A stretch of DNA of 64,000 nucleotides. Source: Siderastrea siderea. Its lineage: Eukaryota; Cnidaria; Anthozoa; Scleractinia; Rhizangiidae. Under the pieces are notes generated by a model, which did no database searches, was not told where the DNA came from, and saw only the letters and a list, made by a program, of their open reading frames with translations. Shown here one piece after another: positions 11,256-22,825 of this stretch (position 1 is its first letter; each line of letters opens with the position of its first letter). Position numbers and translations under genes: made by a program. Location: contig OZ034975.1 in assembly GCA_964030785.1 (NCBI GenBank), positions 21,631,142-21,695,141 on the forward strand, written 5' to 3'.

Positions 11256-11425
11256 GAGTGGATGGTGTTGGCGCGGTAGGACTTTAGATCTGACGATCGC
11301 GAGATCAAAGGGTCAGTGGTTCGAGACTTGGTCGCCGCATTGTATCGTCTTGTTTCCTTAGACAAGAAACTCCACTCCACATTGTCTCTCTCTACCCAGG
11401 TGTACAAATGGTACCGGCTAACTGT
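11256..11425 (+). mobile_element. tRNA-derived SINE (copy 2, degraded)
   Basis: It shares the B-box segment (AGTGGTTCGAGAC) and the tail (CACATTGTCTCTCTCTACCCAG, then GTACAAATGGTACCGGC) with the SINE at 9003-9270. The A box is weak and the copy is more diverged. Confidence 0.6.
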
Positions 11426-11879
11426 TAGGGAATCCTAACAGAAAAGCTGATCCGTCTTTTGTTAGTCAAATGTCCGTTGTTTATTGTTAGTAAAATTAGT
11501 CCGTTTGTCTGTTGTTTGCGGTCTGACTTGTTCATGTCGTCAATAAGTCGTTTGTAAGTTGCAGGTAGTTGTTAGCGACGATTCAGTGGTGTTTGTTGTG
11601 AGCCAGTAAACCAGCTTTGTAGAGTGATTCGTTGATAGTAGCCCGTACTGTATTTAACGAATTAATCAAGGTTCGACAGCCGGTTATTTTCTAACAATGT
11701 TTTTTCTATCATTAAAAATTCTCTGATTTTCAGTAAGATTTTTATCGCTATTTGTTATTTCAGTAAGATTTTTTTATTGCTCCACTGCAAGTGAGTGTTC
11801 TTATACAAGCAAACAAAACTATTCGGAAGTTACAATTAGTTCGAAATTTTATTACTGGCTAATTTTCTAACATCGGAAA

Positions 11880-12165
11880 GTTTGATTTTATCGCTTCCGT
11901 CATTCAAAACCTTGGGCGGTTATCTAGAAATGTTATGCTATGGGGGTGATACAATGGTTTACAAGTGTTTAAATGGTCTAACATCCAACTACCTATCCTC
12001 TAAATTAGTGAAGCACTTGGGTAACGCTTTCGTGCAATGCCAGACAATAAGATGGTATTAGTTTACCCATTCTGTCCCGGAACTTAGTCTTGGCACAAAA
12101 CGTAATAACAGTACCAAAAACTTCAAACTTCACGCGACTAAATTTTTATCCTTGATTTGATCTAT
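11880..12165 (+). pseudogene. Non-LTR retrotransposon 3-prime-end remnant
   Basis: Reads D-T-M-V-Y-K-C-L-N-G-L-T-S-N-Y-L-S-S-K-L near 11950-12005, followed in another frame by segments resembling the last 60 residues of CR1-type RT proteins. It may be the displaced end of the fragment at 10160-10930, with unrelated sequence between. Confidence 0.5.
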
Positions 12166-12169
12166 TCAC

Positions 12170-13366
12170 ATGTAATTCTAAGGCGATTGTAATTGCAATT
12201 TCTAACCCATTATTGTTGGACATGTGTTGTAATTTGTTTCAAAAATTGATTTAAAATTAGTTTTCAAAATCCACTCGGAGAGAAACTAATTAGGTATTGT
12301 GTTGTATGACGAAAAAGGAGAAACACTGGATGAAAGCTTCATTTCACAGTCATTTTTTAAATTCTTGTACAAGCAAGATGATAGAAAAAATGATCCGAAT
12401 AAACTTGCAAGCTTCCACTCCGGCTCAGTCTCGTTTCCATGAATGGTTAGTAGATCTGTGTTTGTAGCGAAGTTTGTAGAAATCAGTTGGTACAGGAATG
12501 CGTATGGGAGGCGTTTGCTTGCTTTTGGTGCTAACTAGCTCATGGCTGGAGTGTGGAATGTCTGTCCTGTTATCGTTGCAGTTTACCTGAAAAGAAGATT
12601 ACATTGTATCCGGCGTACCAGCAGCGTAACGTGCTAAATTTATATTGCTTTTTAACTAGTGAATGCAGAATACGTTCACGAGGTTGTTGTGATCGGTAAG
12701 AAGGGCTCTCGCTCGCTCTGCTGTAAACTATATATTACATTGTTGACTCTTTCTATTGTTATCAACGCCTTATAAGGTATTATGATCTTTATACGTAGGT
12801 AGAGTCACATATATGCAAATTGTTTAGTTGCTGAACAACACGAAACACTTACAAAAGATAAACTATTGTCACCCTCTTGTTAATTAAGCAAAAAACTAGG
12901 CTGCGATGAGTAGCGAAGAGCTTACGCAGACGAACCCTATAGCAGAATGGCAGTCTATTGAGCCTGGTAGTAGTCTGGGTAGCAGATTTGTTTGTCCGAG
13001 GCCTAACTCTCTCCTTGTCTTGTTTACCTTAATTAATAACACATTCTGTGCATGATTTCGGAGCACTAATCGCGATTAAACTAGTGTGACCACAGCCAGT
13101 TTGTTTCTTACGTAACTTCAATTAAAGACTATGATTAATTATTGAGGGCTTCTCTTTTAAGTGTTGCCATTCTTACCCTGTCTGTAGGGGTCAATTTCCT
13201 TTTTGGTAAAGAATTGTAATAATTAGTGACCTGGTACCTGCTGTACATTCCATAGTAAGTAATCTCTCCTTTTCGTATATGAGAAGAAAAATAGTTATCA
13301 ACAGTGACTGCGTCAATTTTATCAAAGCTTCACTATAATCAAATGGACCTTTTCCCGAGACATTAC
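12170..13366. other. Host sequence, nothing recognised
   Basis: About 1.2 kb with no recognisable gene, RNA or repeat structure. The short open frames look random. Confidence 0.4.
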
Positions 13367-13370
13367 TTAA

Positions 13371-13945
13371 GGTCATTCCTCTGTATTGCATTACGCATCC
13401 TTACCGCGCTCGATTTGTTGCGTTAATAGCGAGCACTGTGAGCGCGCGCACGTCCAGGGCGCAATAGGTTACCTACGAGGCTAAACTCACCAGGGAAAAG
13501 AATAGTTATTTACTCTTAAACAAGCTTGGGGACCTATATTTTTCAAAATAGTTTTGACCTACCATTCATCCTCTTTTTGTTCAAAGAGTTAGAAAAAAAA
13601 AACATGTTGGAAAATAAATTTATTGCTAAAAAAAGGCGTTACTCACGGAGATAAAATCATGACCTCGAGAACACGCACGCGAGGAAGGATTGAAGTCAAT
13701 TTCGTCTAATGCTACGAGCATCTGTCATAAAACATCTATTAAATTGTTCCTTGTTATCGATAAATTATATCTAGTACACTGTTTCGAGATTTGCTTTAGA
13801 TATGTGCTTCCTGTTCCTACGGAAAATAAACGGACCTGGGGACCTATTCTTTTTCATTTTATATTTCAATACATTGTACGATGGGTAACAACTTATGAAA
13901 GTTTGATAAAAATCGTACGTTAAAGATTATTTCGGGGGAATGACC
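13371..13945. mobile_element. TTAA-flanked MITE (575 bp)
   Basis: It begins GGTCATTCC and ends GGAATGACC, a perfect 9-bp terminal inverted repeat, with TTAA immediately outside both ends (13367-13370 and 13946-13949). TTAA duplications are diagnostic of piggyBac-type transposition. Inside, GGGGACCTAT occurs twice (about 13529 and 13838), paralleling the paired motif in the two other TTAA MITEs here. No transposase is encoded. Confidence 0.75.
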
Positions 13946-14095
13946 TTAATACGTAATTTGACATCTGAAAAGACTACCAGTGATCTTGGGTGAAAGGAAA
14001 GAAAAAGAGAGAAAGCAATAAAAAAAACAAATGCATATGGTAAATGAAGAAATTGGGGCTTGACTGGGAACTCACAATGGCCTTCTCTTCAGTTG

Positions 14096-14135
14096 GCTTG
14101 ATTAGCTCAGTTGGGTAGAGCGTAGAAAGGTTCAC
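14096..14135 (+). repeat. tRNA-like A-box fragment
   Basis: GATTAGCTCAGTTGGGTAGAGCG matches the 5-prime D-arm of a tRNA or tRNA-derived SINE. No B box follows at the expected distance, so this is a truncated fragment. Confidence 0.35.
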
Positions 14136-14404
14136 CCATAATGCTTTGCGACCAACTGCTTTGCGCCGGTCGCAAACGCGAACGCGATGAGCATCGTGTG
14201 AAATACCAAGCTTCTGTACCAGCGCTGTGTCGATTTTAGAACAAGAAAATACTATGTTTTAGTCCTCCATGCCTTGTAACAAGTCCTGTGCTTGGACAAC
14301 TCAGCTTTCCCAGCGAACTAGCCGTTCTCTCTGGTGCGGGGAACCGATCACAAATTTTCTTCCGCTCGATCGATGGAAAACGTTCTCCGGCTCGATCATA
14401 ATGG

Positions 14405-15105
14405 CAATATTTATACTAGAGGCCTAAGACATCTGTGACGTTTAAGACGTCTGAGACGTCTTAGACGTCCAGTATAAATACGGGAAATAAGGCAGACGCA
14501 TTAAACGTCTGAAGTTAAGTGAGTCTGATCAACGCACTTAACAGACGTCTTAGTCGTCTAAGACGTTTTAAGCCGTCTAGTATGAAGACGGGACCCACTT
14601 ATCGAGACGCACTTAAGCAATAAAATTTACTTGCAACCGAGGCTCTAAGGAAACAAAATGGCTGCCGCAAGGAAAGGGAAGAAACTACTTGAGGTTAGAG
14701 GGAGAGAATTGAAAGATAATGAGTTGAAGTAATTCGCCATTGTACTAGCAGACGGCAAAAATGAATATGCCCTCAGATTAGAAACTTTGGCTCCGAAGAA
14801 ATCCACCAATATACATGTATTTGAACTGGTTAAGACAGAGCTGGATGCACTGCTTAACTTGGAGAAGTGTAAAGAGGAACGCTCACAAGAAAGGAAAGCA
14901 AAGACCAACAGATTTATCCATTCCTAAGCTCAGAGGAAGTATAAAGGGATGAAGGATTAGAGCCTAGTCTCTTGTTTGAAAAATATTTAGGTATTTTATT
15001 TGTCACCCCAAAGTTAAGTGCGTCCGTTATTTATACTAGTCGCACTTAACAGCCAGACGTTTAACACGTCTAGACGACTAAGACGTCCTCTATACTAGTA
15101 TATTA
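14405..15105. mobile_element. Inverted-repeat element rich in AGACGTCT motifs, with ORF relic
   Basis: Both ends are packed with AAGACGTCT/AGACGTC repeats in opposite orientation and share ATACTAG and AGTATAAATA segments, forming imperfect subterminal inverted repeats of about 100 bp. Between them a plus-strand frame from an ATG at 14658 (M-A-A-A-R-K-G-K-K-L-L) reads about 90 residues with one in-frame stop at about 14728. The C-terminal half is charged and coiled-coil-like (L-E-K-C-K-E-E-R-S-Q-E-R-K). I do not recognise the protein. The whole looks like a DNA transposon with a relic accessory ORF. Confidence 0.45.
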
Positions 15106-15277
15106 CTAGATATGAGCTTAGAGGGTCACCCGCTGTATAACATGTTGCCGGAGGTTAAGAACACCAGATACCAGCTAAGAAGAAAGTCGGCCGTGAAACC
15201 TAAAGTAAACACGTAGCTTGCTTTTTACACTCATAGTTTTGTAACATAGGATATGTGTGTTTATCTTATGAAATACC

Positions 15278-15307
15278 GACTATTATTATTATAATTATTA
15301 TTATTAT

Positions 15308-15397
<90 letters not shown>

Positions 15398-15431
15398 TAG
15401 CAGCAGCAGTAGTAGTAGCAGTAGTAGTAGC

Positions 15432-15466
<35 letters not shown>

Positions 15467-15482
15467 CAGTAGTAGTAGTAGT
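15278..15482. repeat. TTA/TAG/CAG trinucleotide microsatellite
   Basis: Runs of TTA give way to about 60 units of TAG interspersed with CAG, including one pure CAG stretch of about 13 units. The poly-Ser and poly-Leu open frames over it are artefacts of the repeat. The interrupted structure suggests an old locus. Confidence 0.95.
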
Positions 15483-15508
15483 ATAAATACGGCCATTATG
15501 ATATCCGA

Positions 15509-16018
15509 CGTCATAAAATTTGGGTTATTCAGTAACATCTCTTCAACTCCAACTCATTGTGCATATTGTAATCTACATTCTCTTATCTTTCAAACGGCGT
15601 GTTAAACTTAGGAATCGGTTGAGCATAGAAGAACAAAAACATTTATTAATGTGAGAGGTTCATAGGACTGCTTAGTTACAAAGACAACGTTTGGATCGCG
15701 TTACAAACGGACACTAACTCAGTCAAACACGCCATAAAATTTTGGTTATTTAACATCCCTTCAACTCCAAATCATTGTGTACAGCAGAATCTACATTTTC
15801 TTTATATAGCTTTCAAATAGCCTATTAAAGTTAGAAATAGGTTGATAATAGGAGGAAAATAAATATTTATGTGATAGGTTTATAGCACTTCTGTTTGGAT
15901 CGCGTTACAAACCGACGCTAACTTAGTCAAACACGCCATAAAATTTGGGTCTTTGACATCCGTTGAATTCCAAATCATCGTGTACGTGTAATTTAAGTTC
16001 TGTTAGCTTTCAAATGGC
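15509..16018. repeat. Tandem repeat of about 205-220 bp, roughly 2.5 units
   Basis: Units begin with CGCCATAAAATTTGGG or variants at 15509, 15730 and 15934, followed by CTTCAACTCCAAATCATTGTG and a GGATCGCGTTACAAAC block. Spacing between unit starts is 221 and 204 bp. The array directly follows the trinucleotide repeat. No coding sense is evident. Confidence 0.75.
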
Positions 16019-16019
16019 G

Positions 16020-17030
16020 TCTCCCTGCTGTTACACTGATCGAGCAAATGACGGTTGGCGTCAATTTTTGAGTAATTTTAATTCGGTGCTTACTCATTTA
16101 AAACGTGAGTACATTGGAGTACATTTCAATTGCTACTGTTCTTTAACCTTAAAAGCAGAGGTTGAACTCTTTGAAAGGCCAATGTGTCCATTAAATTACA
16201 GACCACGAATTTATTTAGAAATTCCACGTCTATGGGAACTTTGAAAAACCAAAAACAAATGAAAAAATTTGCCGACATCGACCTTGAAGGAGGAGAAAAA
16301 TCCAAGCAAAATCCTACTATTTTACGCGCCAAGAACAACGGTTTCGGGAAGTGTCAGGAACGAACCTATTGAATTTCACGCAAAGCATCATGGATGGACC
16401 TTTCATTCCTCCTTGGGTCAAGCCTAATTTTTTCCAGTTTGCTTTTTCAGTTGCTCAAATTGAATACATTTAACTGCGAGGATCATATTCATCAAATCAT
16501 TTGTTACATCTGCAGTTCACATATGATTTATTTCGTATACATTCATCTTGAATAAAAAATAAACAAAAAGGTTTGAAAAGTCAGGAAGTTAAAGAAATGA
16601 TATAAGATAGGACAATGGAATAGATAACGAAACATAGTTTCGTATACACGAAAGAAAATATATTTCAAGTTAGAGGACGTTTCTCACGTCTGTCCACAAT
16701 TTACCAAGAATGGAAAAGAAGCGAAGAAAGAAGCGAAAAGTGACAATTTCAAAACTCTTTAATGATCCTTGTATGAATATTTCTCAGGCCAACAATTGTT
16801 AACGAATGAACATGTTCGTGACTTAACCTATTCTAATTGTTTCACAAAAGGATCTAAATTTATAATAAGAACGAAATAATACAATCATTGTGTACAATCA
16901 TATCACTTTGTGAACTATAACGGTCTATGAAGAGGAAGTCGGCATCAACATCGTGATTATGACTATGAGTATAAGCATAATTATGATGATGATGATAACG
17001 ATTATTAGTGTATGCCAAACTAGTGAATAG
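16020..17030. other. Host sequence, nothing recognised
   Basis: About 1 kb of AT-rich sequence. A 93-codon plus frame at 15963-16244 partly overlaps the tandem repeat and carries no recognisable motif. I do not call a gene. Confidence 0.35.
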
Positions 17031-17194
17031 TGTTTTCGCGTGCTATGATTGGCTACTCAAACTCGGGTTAGTATCTGCTATTCACCTCCCAGCATTGTTC
17101 TGGATTTCGCGCGCCAGTTTTCCCGCATTTCTCAGAGAAAAAGGAACACTATTTGGTGCTGGCTATCCACTGGTTTGGTATATACTAAAACAAT

Positions 17195-17292
17195 TGTTCA
17201 CTTCAGTGTCGGTGAAAACTGCTGGATATTTACCTCGTAGCTTTGCGGCTCGGCAAATATGTACCACTTTTCACCTCCACTTCGGTGATTAA
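17195..17292. repeat. Short inverted repeat (cnidarian-type dispersed hairpin)
   Basis: CAGTGTCGGTGAAAACTGCTG is matched in inverted orientation by ACCACTTTTCACCTCCACTT about 60 bp downstream, with CTTTGCGGCTCGGCAAATA in the loop. The arrangement suggests a small dispersed foldback repeat. Confidence 0.4.
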
Positions 17293-17370
17293 CTGTTAAT
17301 TCATTGTCAGATAATGACAACGACGTTTCAGCATTACTTTCTTCTGCCACAGTTATTTGCCATCGTGAAG

Positions 17371-17741
17371 GCCCCCTCAAACGAGGAAACATTGTTGCGG
17401 AAACATTGTTTCCCAGAATGTTTCTTGGGCGCGCAAACGTGCGGGAAACAACGTTTCTTTGCCAGGTAAACCAAGAAACTTTCACTGAAAAGAGACATTT
17501 GCGCATGCTCATTTTAGGAAATAGAGCCTACGTGACCACAAAAGCCAGTTAACATTGTTTCTTCGCGCGCAAACGGGGAAACATTTGTTGGAGAAACAAA
17601 ATGTTTCTGAAAAAAGTCAGAAACATTTTCTGTTTCTCGGAAACAAAAAATGTTTCCTCAACTAATCCTTCGTTCGCGCGCAAACGGGGAAATATTTAGG
17701 GAAACATGTTTCCTCAACATTGTTTCCTAGTTTGCGGGGGC
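17371..17741. mobile_element. MITE with 27-bp imperfect TIRs and internal GAAACA repeats (371 bp)
   Basis: Starts GCCCCCTCAAACGAGGAAAC and ends as the inverted equivalent (GTTTCCTAGTTTGCGGGGGC). The interior contains many alternating GGAAACA and TGTTTCC blocks, so the whole element can fold on itself. GCGCGCAAAC occurs three times. No coding capacity and no clear target duplication. Confidence 0.65.
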
Positions 17742-17744
17742 AAA

Positions 17745-18183
17745 TAAAACTGCTCGTGCGCGCATGTGTAGCTCTATAGGAAAGCAAAATCGTGGTTGAT
17801 TCCGCGAGGAGGGAGCGTGCCAAAGTTGAAGATATAACTCATTTCTTCGCGCTGTCGGAGATCCTTCTGAGGTAGACCTGTTCTCATCAGGGCCATTGGC
17901 ATGTCCTCGAGGGAGTGACTTGCGCCGGTTAAAATGCTGTGCCTCGGGAAGGTCCCTTCTGTTACTCAACACTTCGAGGCAATGTTGCCTGGAACGATTG
18001 GCCAACCTGCCTGCTGTCCCTCCAATGTAAACCGCCCGTAGGGCATTTACGGCACGAGATACAGTACACCAGATTCTCTGAAGTGCACGCTCGCTCCTCG
18101 CGGAATCAACCGTGATTTTCCTTTCCTCTACAGTTCCACACACGCGCGCGCGCATCTGGGCGTGCGTGAGCAGTTTTATTTGC
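17745..18183 (-). pseudogene. Penelope-like element fragment (GIY-YIG end) with inverted ends
   Basis: On the minus strand, different frames read Y-C-I-S-C-R-K-C-P-T-G-G-L, then V-Y-I-G-G-T-A-G-R-L-A-N-R (the Y-I-G block and its Arg), then S-H-S-L-E-D-M and finally F-G-T-L-P-P-R-G-I-N-H-D-F. This is the GIY-YIG endonuclease region of Penelope-like retroelements, with about two frameshifts. The terminal 80 bp (17741-17822) are repeated in inverted orientation at 18095-18183. Such inverted partial ends are typical of 5-prime-truncated Penelope-like copies. Confidence 0.65.
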
Positions 18184-18488
18184 ATATGATGCCAAATAAT
18201 GGCCTGCTTTTACCCCGAGGTTAGACTTGCACCAAGTCGCCCTCTCTAAGTCTACCCCAAGGTTAACATTAACATGATTAATTTACCTTCGAGTAACAGA
18301 ACTGACCCGTGGTTAAAATTTAACCTGAGGGTACGACGATTTAACCGATCTAACCCCTTCGTTTGAACAACCGGACCCAAGAAGGCAGTAATGCCAAAAC
18401 GTCGGTGTCATTATCTGACAATCTGTAGCGCCTATACCCAATTTCTGAATATTTTTCTAGTCCAAGGGGCTATGCAGTATACACATTA

Positions 18489-18864
18489 GGGAGCTTACGC
18501 AAACACGACGACGACGGCTAACGAGAACGTCACAAAACAAAACCTTTTTAAAATTAGCAAAACAATGACTCTGCACGTGCGTTGTACTTCTTTCTACATT
18601 TCTTTGCCGTCCTGTGCTCAACTACAACGTGAAATGACCAAATTCAAAGTCTTGTGCAAAACGTGAACACACGACGGTGAATTTTCGTTTTACTCCCTGA
18701 ACTGGAACGCTGTCCTTACAAATTCAGCTCCTGGATAGTTCGGCTACATTAGACAGATTAAACGAGTTGGAATAATATTAATTGCGAAGAAGTTTAAAAG
18801 ATTGTGAAGTCGTTTGAAAGCGATGTTTTTTCTTCGCGTTGCCGTCGTGTTTGCGTAAGCTCCC
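18489..18864. mobile_element. MITE with perfect 22-bp TIRs and TA target duplication (376 bp)
   Basis: The left end GGGAGCTTACGCAAACACGACG and its perfect inverted copy at 18843-18864 are flanked on both sides by TA. This fits a Tc1/mariner-type non-autonomous element. The body has no open frame. Confidence 0.8.
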
Positions 18865-19245
18865 TATTATCATTAACGGTGTTCACTCGACCATTCTCTC
18901 AGCCACGGTGGAAAAACCGTCAGGGATTATTTGATAAGTTTATATTGACAAAAGAGAAACTGAGTTACAGAAGGATTCCAACGACTTGTCGACTTATCAT
19001 AAAGCTTACCATACGTCGTTCTTTAACGAAGCTGTCCACAAATTCACCTGGGGGATATTTCCACTCTATTTTCCAGCTTGGTAACGAGTTCTTGTTCACT
19101 TCAAAGCGTTTTCGCCGCATACTTCTTTACTATTTGGTGTTATAAATGTTTAACGCTTAGTCTTTCTTTCAAGTTTCCGTAGACCTACTATGATGAGTGC
19201 ATTTAAAAATGAGAACAGAGTATCATTTGTGACATCACCATTTAA

Positions 19246-19879
19246 GGTGATTCCATCGAAATAGAAGGAATATTTAAAATTTTCTAAAACTTGGTCCAGC
19301 AGGTAATTATGTTTGTAACATTTCAAAAATGCAATAAAAAAATAGGGGTCACCGAGCTTGTTTTGGCATAACATGGATAGCCATTGATAGCAAGTAAGAG
19401 AACCACAAGGTTTTCCTGAGAATCCTAGTTATCAGAAATGAGAACTATGATTGCTCTAAAAAGTCATTGCTTGTACTGAAATATTGGAGCAGTTCAATAA
19501 AATAGACATTTATCTTGCATTGTATACTATTTTTGTTGAACAGGAATTAAGGATATGAAAAAAATTAAAGAATTTGCCGCGTGCGTACATACCCTGCTGT
19601 ACTCAAAGACGTGTTCTTTTCGGCATTTAAATAAAAACATCTCAAAGCAGAATTTTAAACTTTTCTTGAAATCGCGATATATTGTACTCGACCTTGCGCC
19701 ATTTGAATTTTTGTATTAAAAAATGAGGGTCACCGAGCTCGTTTAGGAGAAAACGAACTGTTATTTCTCTAAGCTACTCAGCTTTCATAGAAAACCTTTT
19801 AAGTTCGGAAGGTGCGCGCGCTAATCACGCAAAAAATGATACGCAGAAAGGATGTGCAATGCAATTGAAGGGAATCACC
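19246..19879. mobile_element. TTAA-flanked MITE (634 bp) with paired GGGTCACCGAG motif
   Basis: Termini GGTGATTCC and GGAATCACC are a perfect 9-bp inverted repeat, flanked by TTAA at 19242-19245 and 19880-19883. The motif GGGTCACCGAGC occurs twice on the plus strand near 19348 and 19724, about 375 bp apart. This closely parallels the MITE at 21725-22369. It is a piggyBac-type non-autonomous element. Confidence 0.78.
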
Positions 19880-20126
19880 TTAAGTTACATGTAATTAGCA
19901 CGATGAGATACGATATCATTAAAAGTTTCGAATGAAAATGACTTCGAACTGAGTGCACTTTTTACATGACAGCAATGGTTTCACATGACATCCGATGCCC
20001 TGGGCGTGGCAAGAGCTTCGAAAGCGCCTTGCTCTAGTGGAAACTTGAGCACCCAGGGAATATTTATTTCAAATATCGAATCCTCGCAGGTAGGTTTCTC
20101 TCATTTGCATTCTTATAACATACAGG

Positions 20127-20275
20127 GCAAAATTACTGAATGCTGATTGGTTGAGACAGAGGGCATTTTTTCTTAATTTTCTTTCGGACGAGAGCAAAAT
20201 TACTAATTCCTGATTGGCCAAGTGCCAAAATTACTCGCATTTGATTGGCTGAGCGCGAGAGAGGGCCATTTGCAT
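20127..20275. promoter_or_regulatory. Triplicated AAAATTACT...TGATTGG unit (inverted CCAAT boxes)
   Basis: Three loosely repeated units of about 50 bp each carry AAAATTACT followed by TGATTGG. The ATTGG cores are inverted CCAAT boxes. They could form a promoter cluster, but no gene was recognised downstream, so the regulatory role is only a suggestion. A degenerate tandem repeat is the plainer reading. Confidence 0.3.
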
Positions 20276-20582
20276 TTTGTAGACGTCTTTAAAACGAGAA
20301 ACGGGTTGTTGTTCAACACAAGGATCACTTCAAAGTTTGACTTTTAACCGGGTTGGTTGGTAAAAACGGTGTGGAAATCGGGTGTTAGTTTGAAAAGAAA
20401 TTCCAAAAGGTGAAGCTGTATGTGATACGGGAAACAGCAAATGGTTATTTATTTTAAAACTACTGAAAACTTTGGAGCGACGTGGTCGATATTTTTTCCA
20501 GCGAGGGGAAGCTTCACAACTCAGGTGAACAAAATTTACTTAGTTTGAGTGTTAAGTGTGTTTTGTCAATGAACTACACTCA

Positions 20583-21416
20583 TGTCCAATACACCCAAAC
20601 TGGGTCGAATCGTCTTAAAGCAAAGACGATTCGAGTCAGCTCGAGGATCAAAGACTTCCGACTCACCGGAAGTCCGTTTAGCGGAACTCGACTTACCGGA
20701 AGTCAGGTCGCGAATAAATGCGCAGGGAGGTGAAAAATTTTGACGAATCGAGTCGATTCGTATTTCTAAAAGTCGATTCGACTCAACGGAAATCAGGTCG
20801 TGAAGTCCTTCAAGTATGTGGGCGCGATACAATGAGACATAACAAGGAACGCAGAACATGGACCTTTCTCGTTCTTAAAGCGTCACTGATGCGACGCTAA
20901 ACAGGAACATTGTAATGACGCTTCTTCCTCGCTTGTGTTGTCGATCTGAAGGATTTGCACACGAAACGACAAGAAGATAACATGAACCTTCCTCGTTCTT
21001 AAAGCGTGATGCGACACTAAACACAGGAAAATTGCAATGAACCTTCTCCCTCGCTTGTGTTGTCGATCTGAAGGACTTGCACACGAAACGACAAGATAAC
21101 ATGAACCTTCCTCGTTCTTAAAGCGAGTCGATTCGACCACTTTTCCTACCCTCCCTGTTCGCCTTCTTGTGTGATTTTTTTTTCTAAGTGTCTCGCAAAT
21201 CGACTATCCAGTTAGTCGAACCGAATCGACTCGAATCGAGTCGATTCGACCACTTTTTCTACCCTCCCTGTTCGCCTTGTTGTGTGATTTTTTCTAAGTG
21301 TCTCGCAAATCGACTATCCAGTTAGACGAACCGACTACAAAACCAACGATTCGAGTCGAATCGAGACGAGTCGTCACTATCTAAGACGAATCGAGTCAGT
21401 TTGGGTGTATTGGACA
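20583..21416. mobile_element. TIR element (834 bp) with internal tandem duplications
   Basis: Starts TGTCCAATACACCCAAACTG and ends with its inverted copy (CAGTTTGGGTGTATTGGACA); flanks are ACACTCA and ACCCTCA, a possible imperfect 7-bp duplication. Subterminal parts are rich in ATTCGAGTCGA-type repeats in both orientations. The interior holds two tandem arrays: a unit of about 122 bp starting CATGAACCTTCCTCG (20858, 20981, 21100) and a 114-bp unit starting GAGTCGATTCGACC (21125, 21238). It is a non-autonomous, possibly hAT-like element. Confidence 0.7.
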
Positions 21417-21724
21417 ACCCTCATGAACTAGAATTGTGTTTTCCTCTTAAGACGTACATAATGGTCAGTCTTTCTTTTTCTATGCGCTGACCAACAGTTA
21501 AACTGTTTGTGTGGTGAATTGTTTACTAGCGGGTACTTTCATTCTGAGGGCCGCCTGGTTGACAGGCGGCTCGCAGGCGGATGAGAGAAGACGATCGAGT
21601 TGCGAAACCTGACCTTTACTATCAGGCGTGTTGGCCCTGGATTTATAGACTTTGTATGGGAAATTCACTTTCGTCAGCAAAATGCTAAAATAAAGTTATG
21701 AATGTGGAAATGAACTTCACTTAA

Positions 21725-22369
21725 GGACGTTCGCGCGAAAAACTTCTACAATACAGATTTTTTCATACTTTGGCTGCAGTCAGATAATGAGTTACGTATG
21801 TTAGAAATGCAAAAAAATTGGGGGGTCACCGACTTCGTTTTCAAAATAAAGTGCGTGGAAAACTACCCCAATTTTGACAAATCGGCCCTCGCAACTCGAC
21901 ATGGCCTCAGTGCTTGTTAGTTGAAAAATATTAAAAATGATTCGCTGTAGACCCACTTTCTTAGTCAAATTTTATTTAAGTGGGTCTGTCAAGTAAACAA
22001 TGTGAGCTGGTGTCATCCTTTTAGTTAAACTCATCCTCTAAGATGGACTTTTGCGAACACCGTGCAGCTACAATAATAGCATAATTCGATGACCCGAGGG
22101 CAGAAAAGTTGAAAAAAATCAAACTTCCACAAGACAGATTTTCTTTATTTTTTCTCAAAACGTAGATAATTGACAGAGAAAGTGATTTATCAAAAGAAAA
22201 TATGGGGTCACCGAACATTTGAGAGAGTTAAACGCGTGCATAGATACTAAAGTGCCCACTAGCGCTATATATCTCCACATTTCTCCAACAGCGCGCGCGG
22301 TCAATGCATGACGTGGCAGTGAATTGCGTGCGCAGTAAGGATGCGTAGAAACAATTAGCGCGAACGTCC
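21725..22369. mobile_element. TTAA-flanked MITE (645 bp) nested in the foldback element
   Basis: Termini GGACGTTCGCGC and GCGCGAACGTCC form a perfect 12-bp inverted repeat with TTAA on both sides (21721-21724, 22370-22373). The other foldback arm carries the empty site, a single TTAA at 39713-39716, which directly demonstrates the insertion. GGGTCACCGA occurs twice (about 21825 and 22205), as in the MITE at 19246-19879. Confidence 0.88.
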
Positions 22370-22825
22370 TTAACTCGACATGGGGTTATTTTCGTGTTTT
22401 GTGTGTAATTTGGGCGCAATTCGTGGCCGGTTTAGGCGAGTTTTTGGTTCAGTGTTGTCCGCGGTGCTGTTTCTCCACATAAAAGACATAAAACGAAGGA
22501 AGGCGGGTGACTCGAGACGAGCGAGTCCCACTTATCGCTCTCGTATCACCAAGCAATGCATAGAATCGCCATAAAAACACCATATTCATAAAGCCCCATA
22601 ATTACCACATACTATTCAGCCTTCACGGTGATCGCACGGTATTTCTGATCGATTTTCGCGTGCGCTAGGCTTTTGGCGTGGACACGGCCGAAAGACATTC
22701 GTTACAAGCTGCACGAGTTCAGATTACATTCTTCACTTTCATTGGTCAATTCAAACCACCAGTCACGCGCGTGCCAACATGACAACAGACTGGTGGTTGG
22801 AACTGACCAATGAAAGTGGAGAATG

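Noticed and set aside
15255..15605. Poly-Ser (plus) and poly-Leu (minus) open frames
   Set aside because: They are translations of the TAG/CAG trinucleotide microsatellite on both strands.
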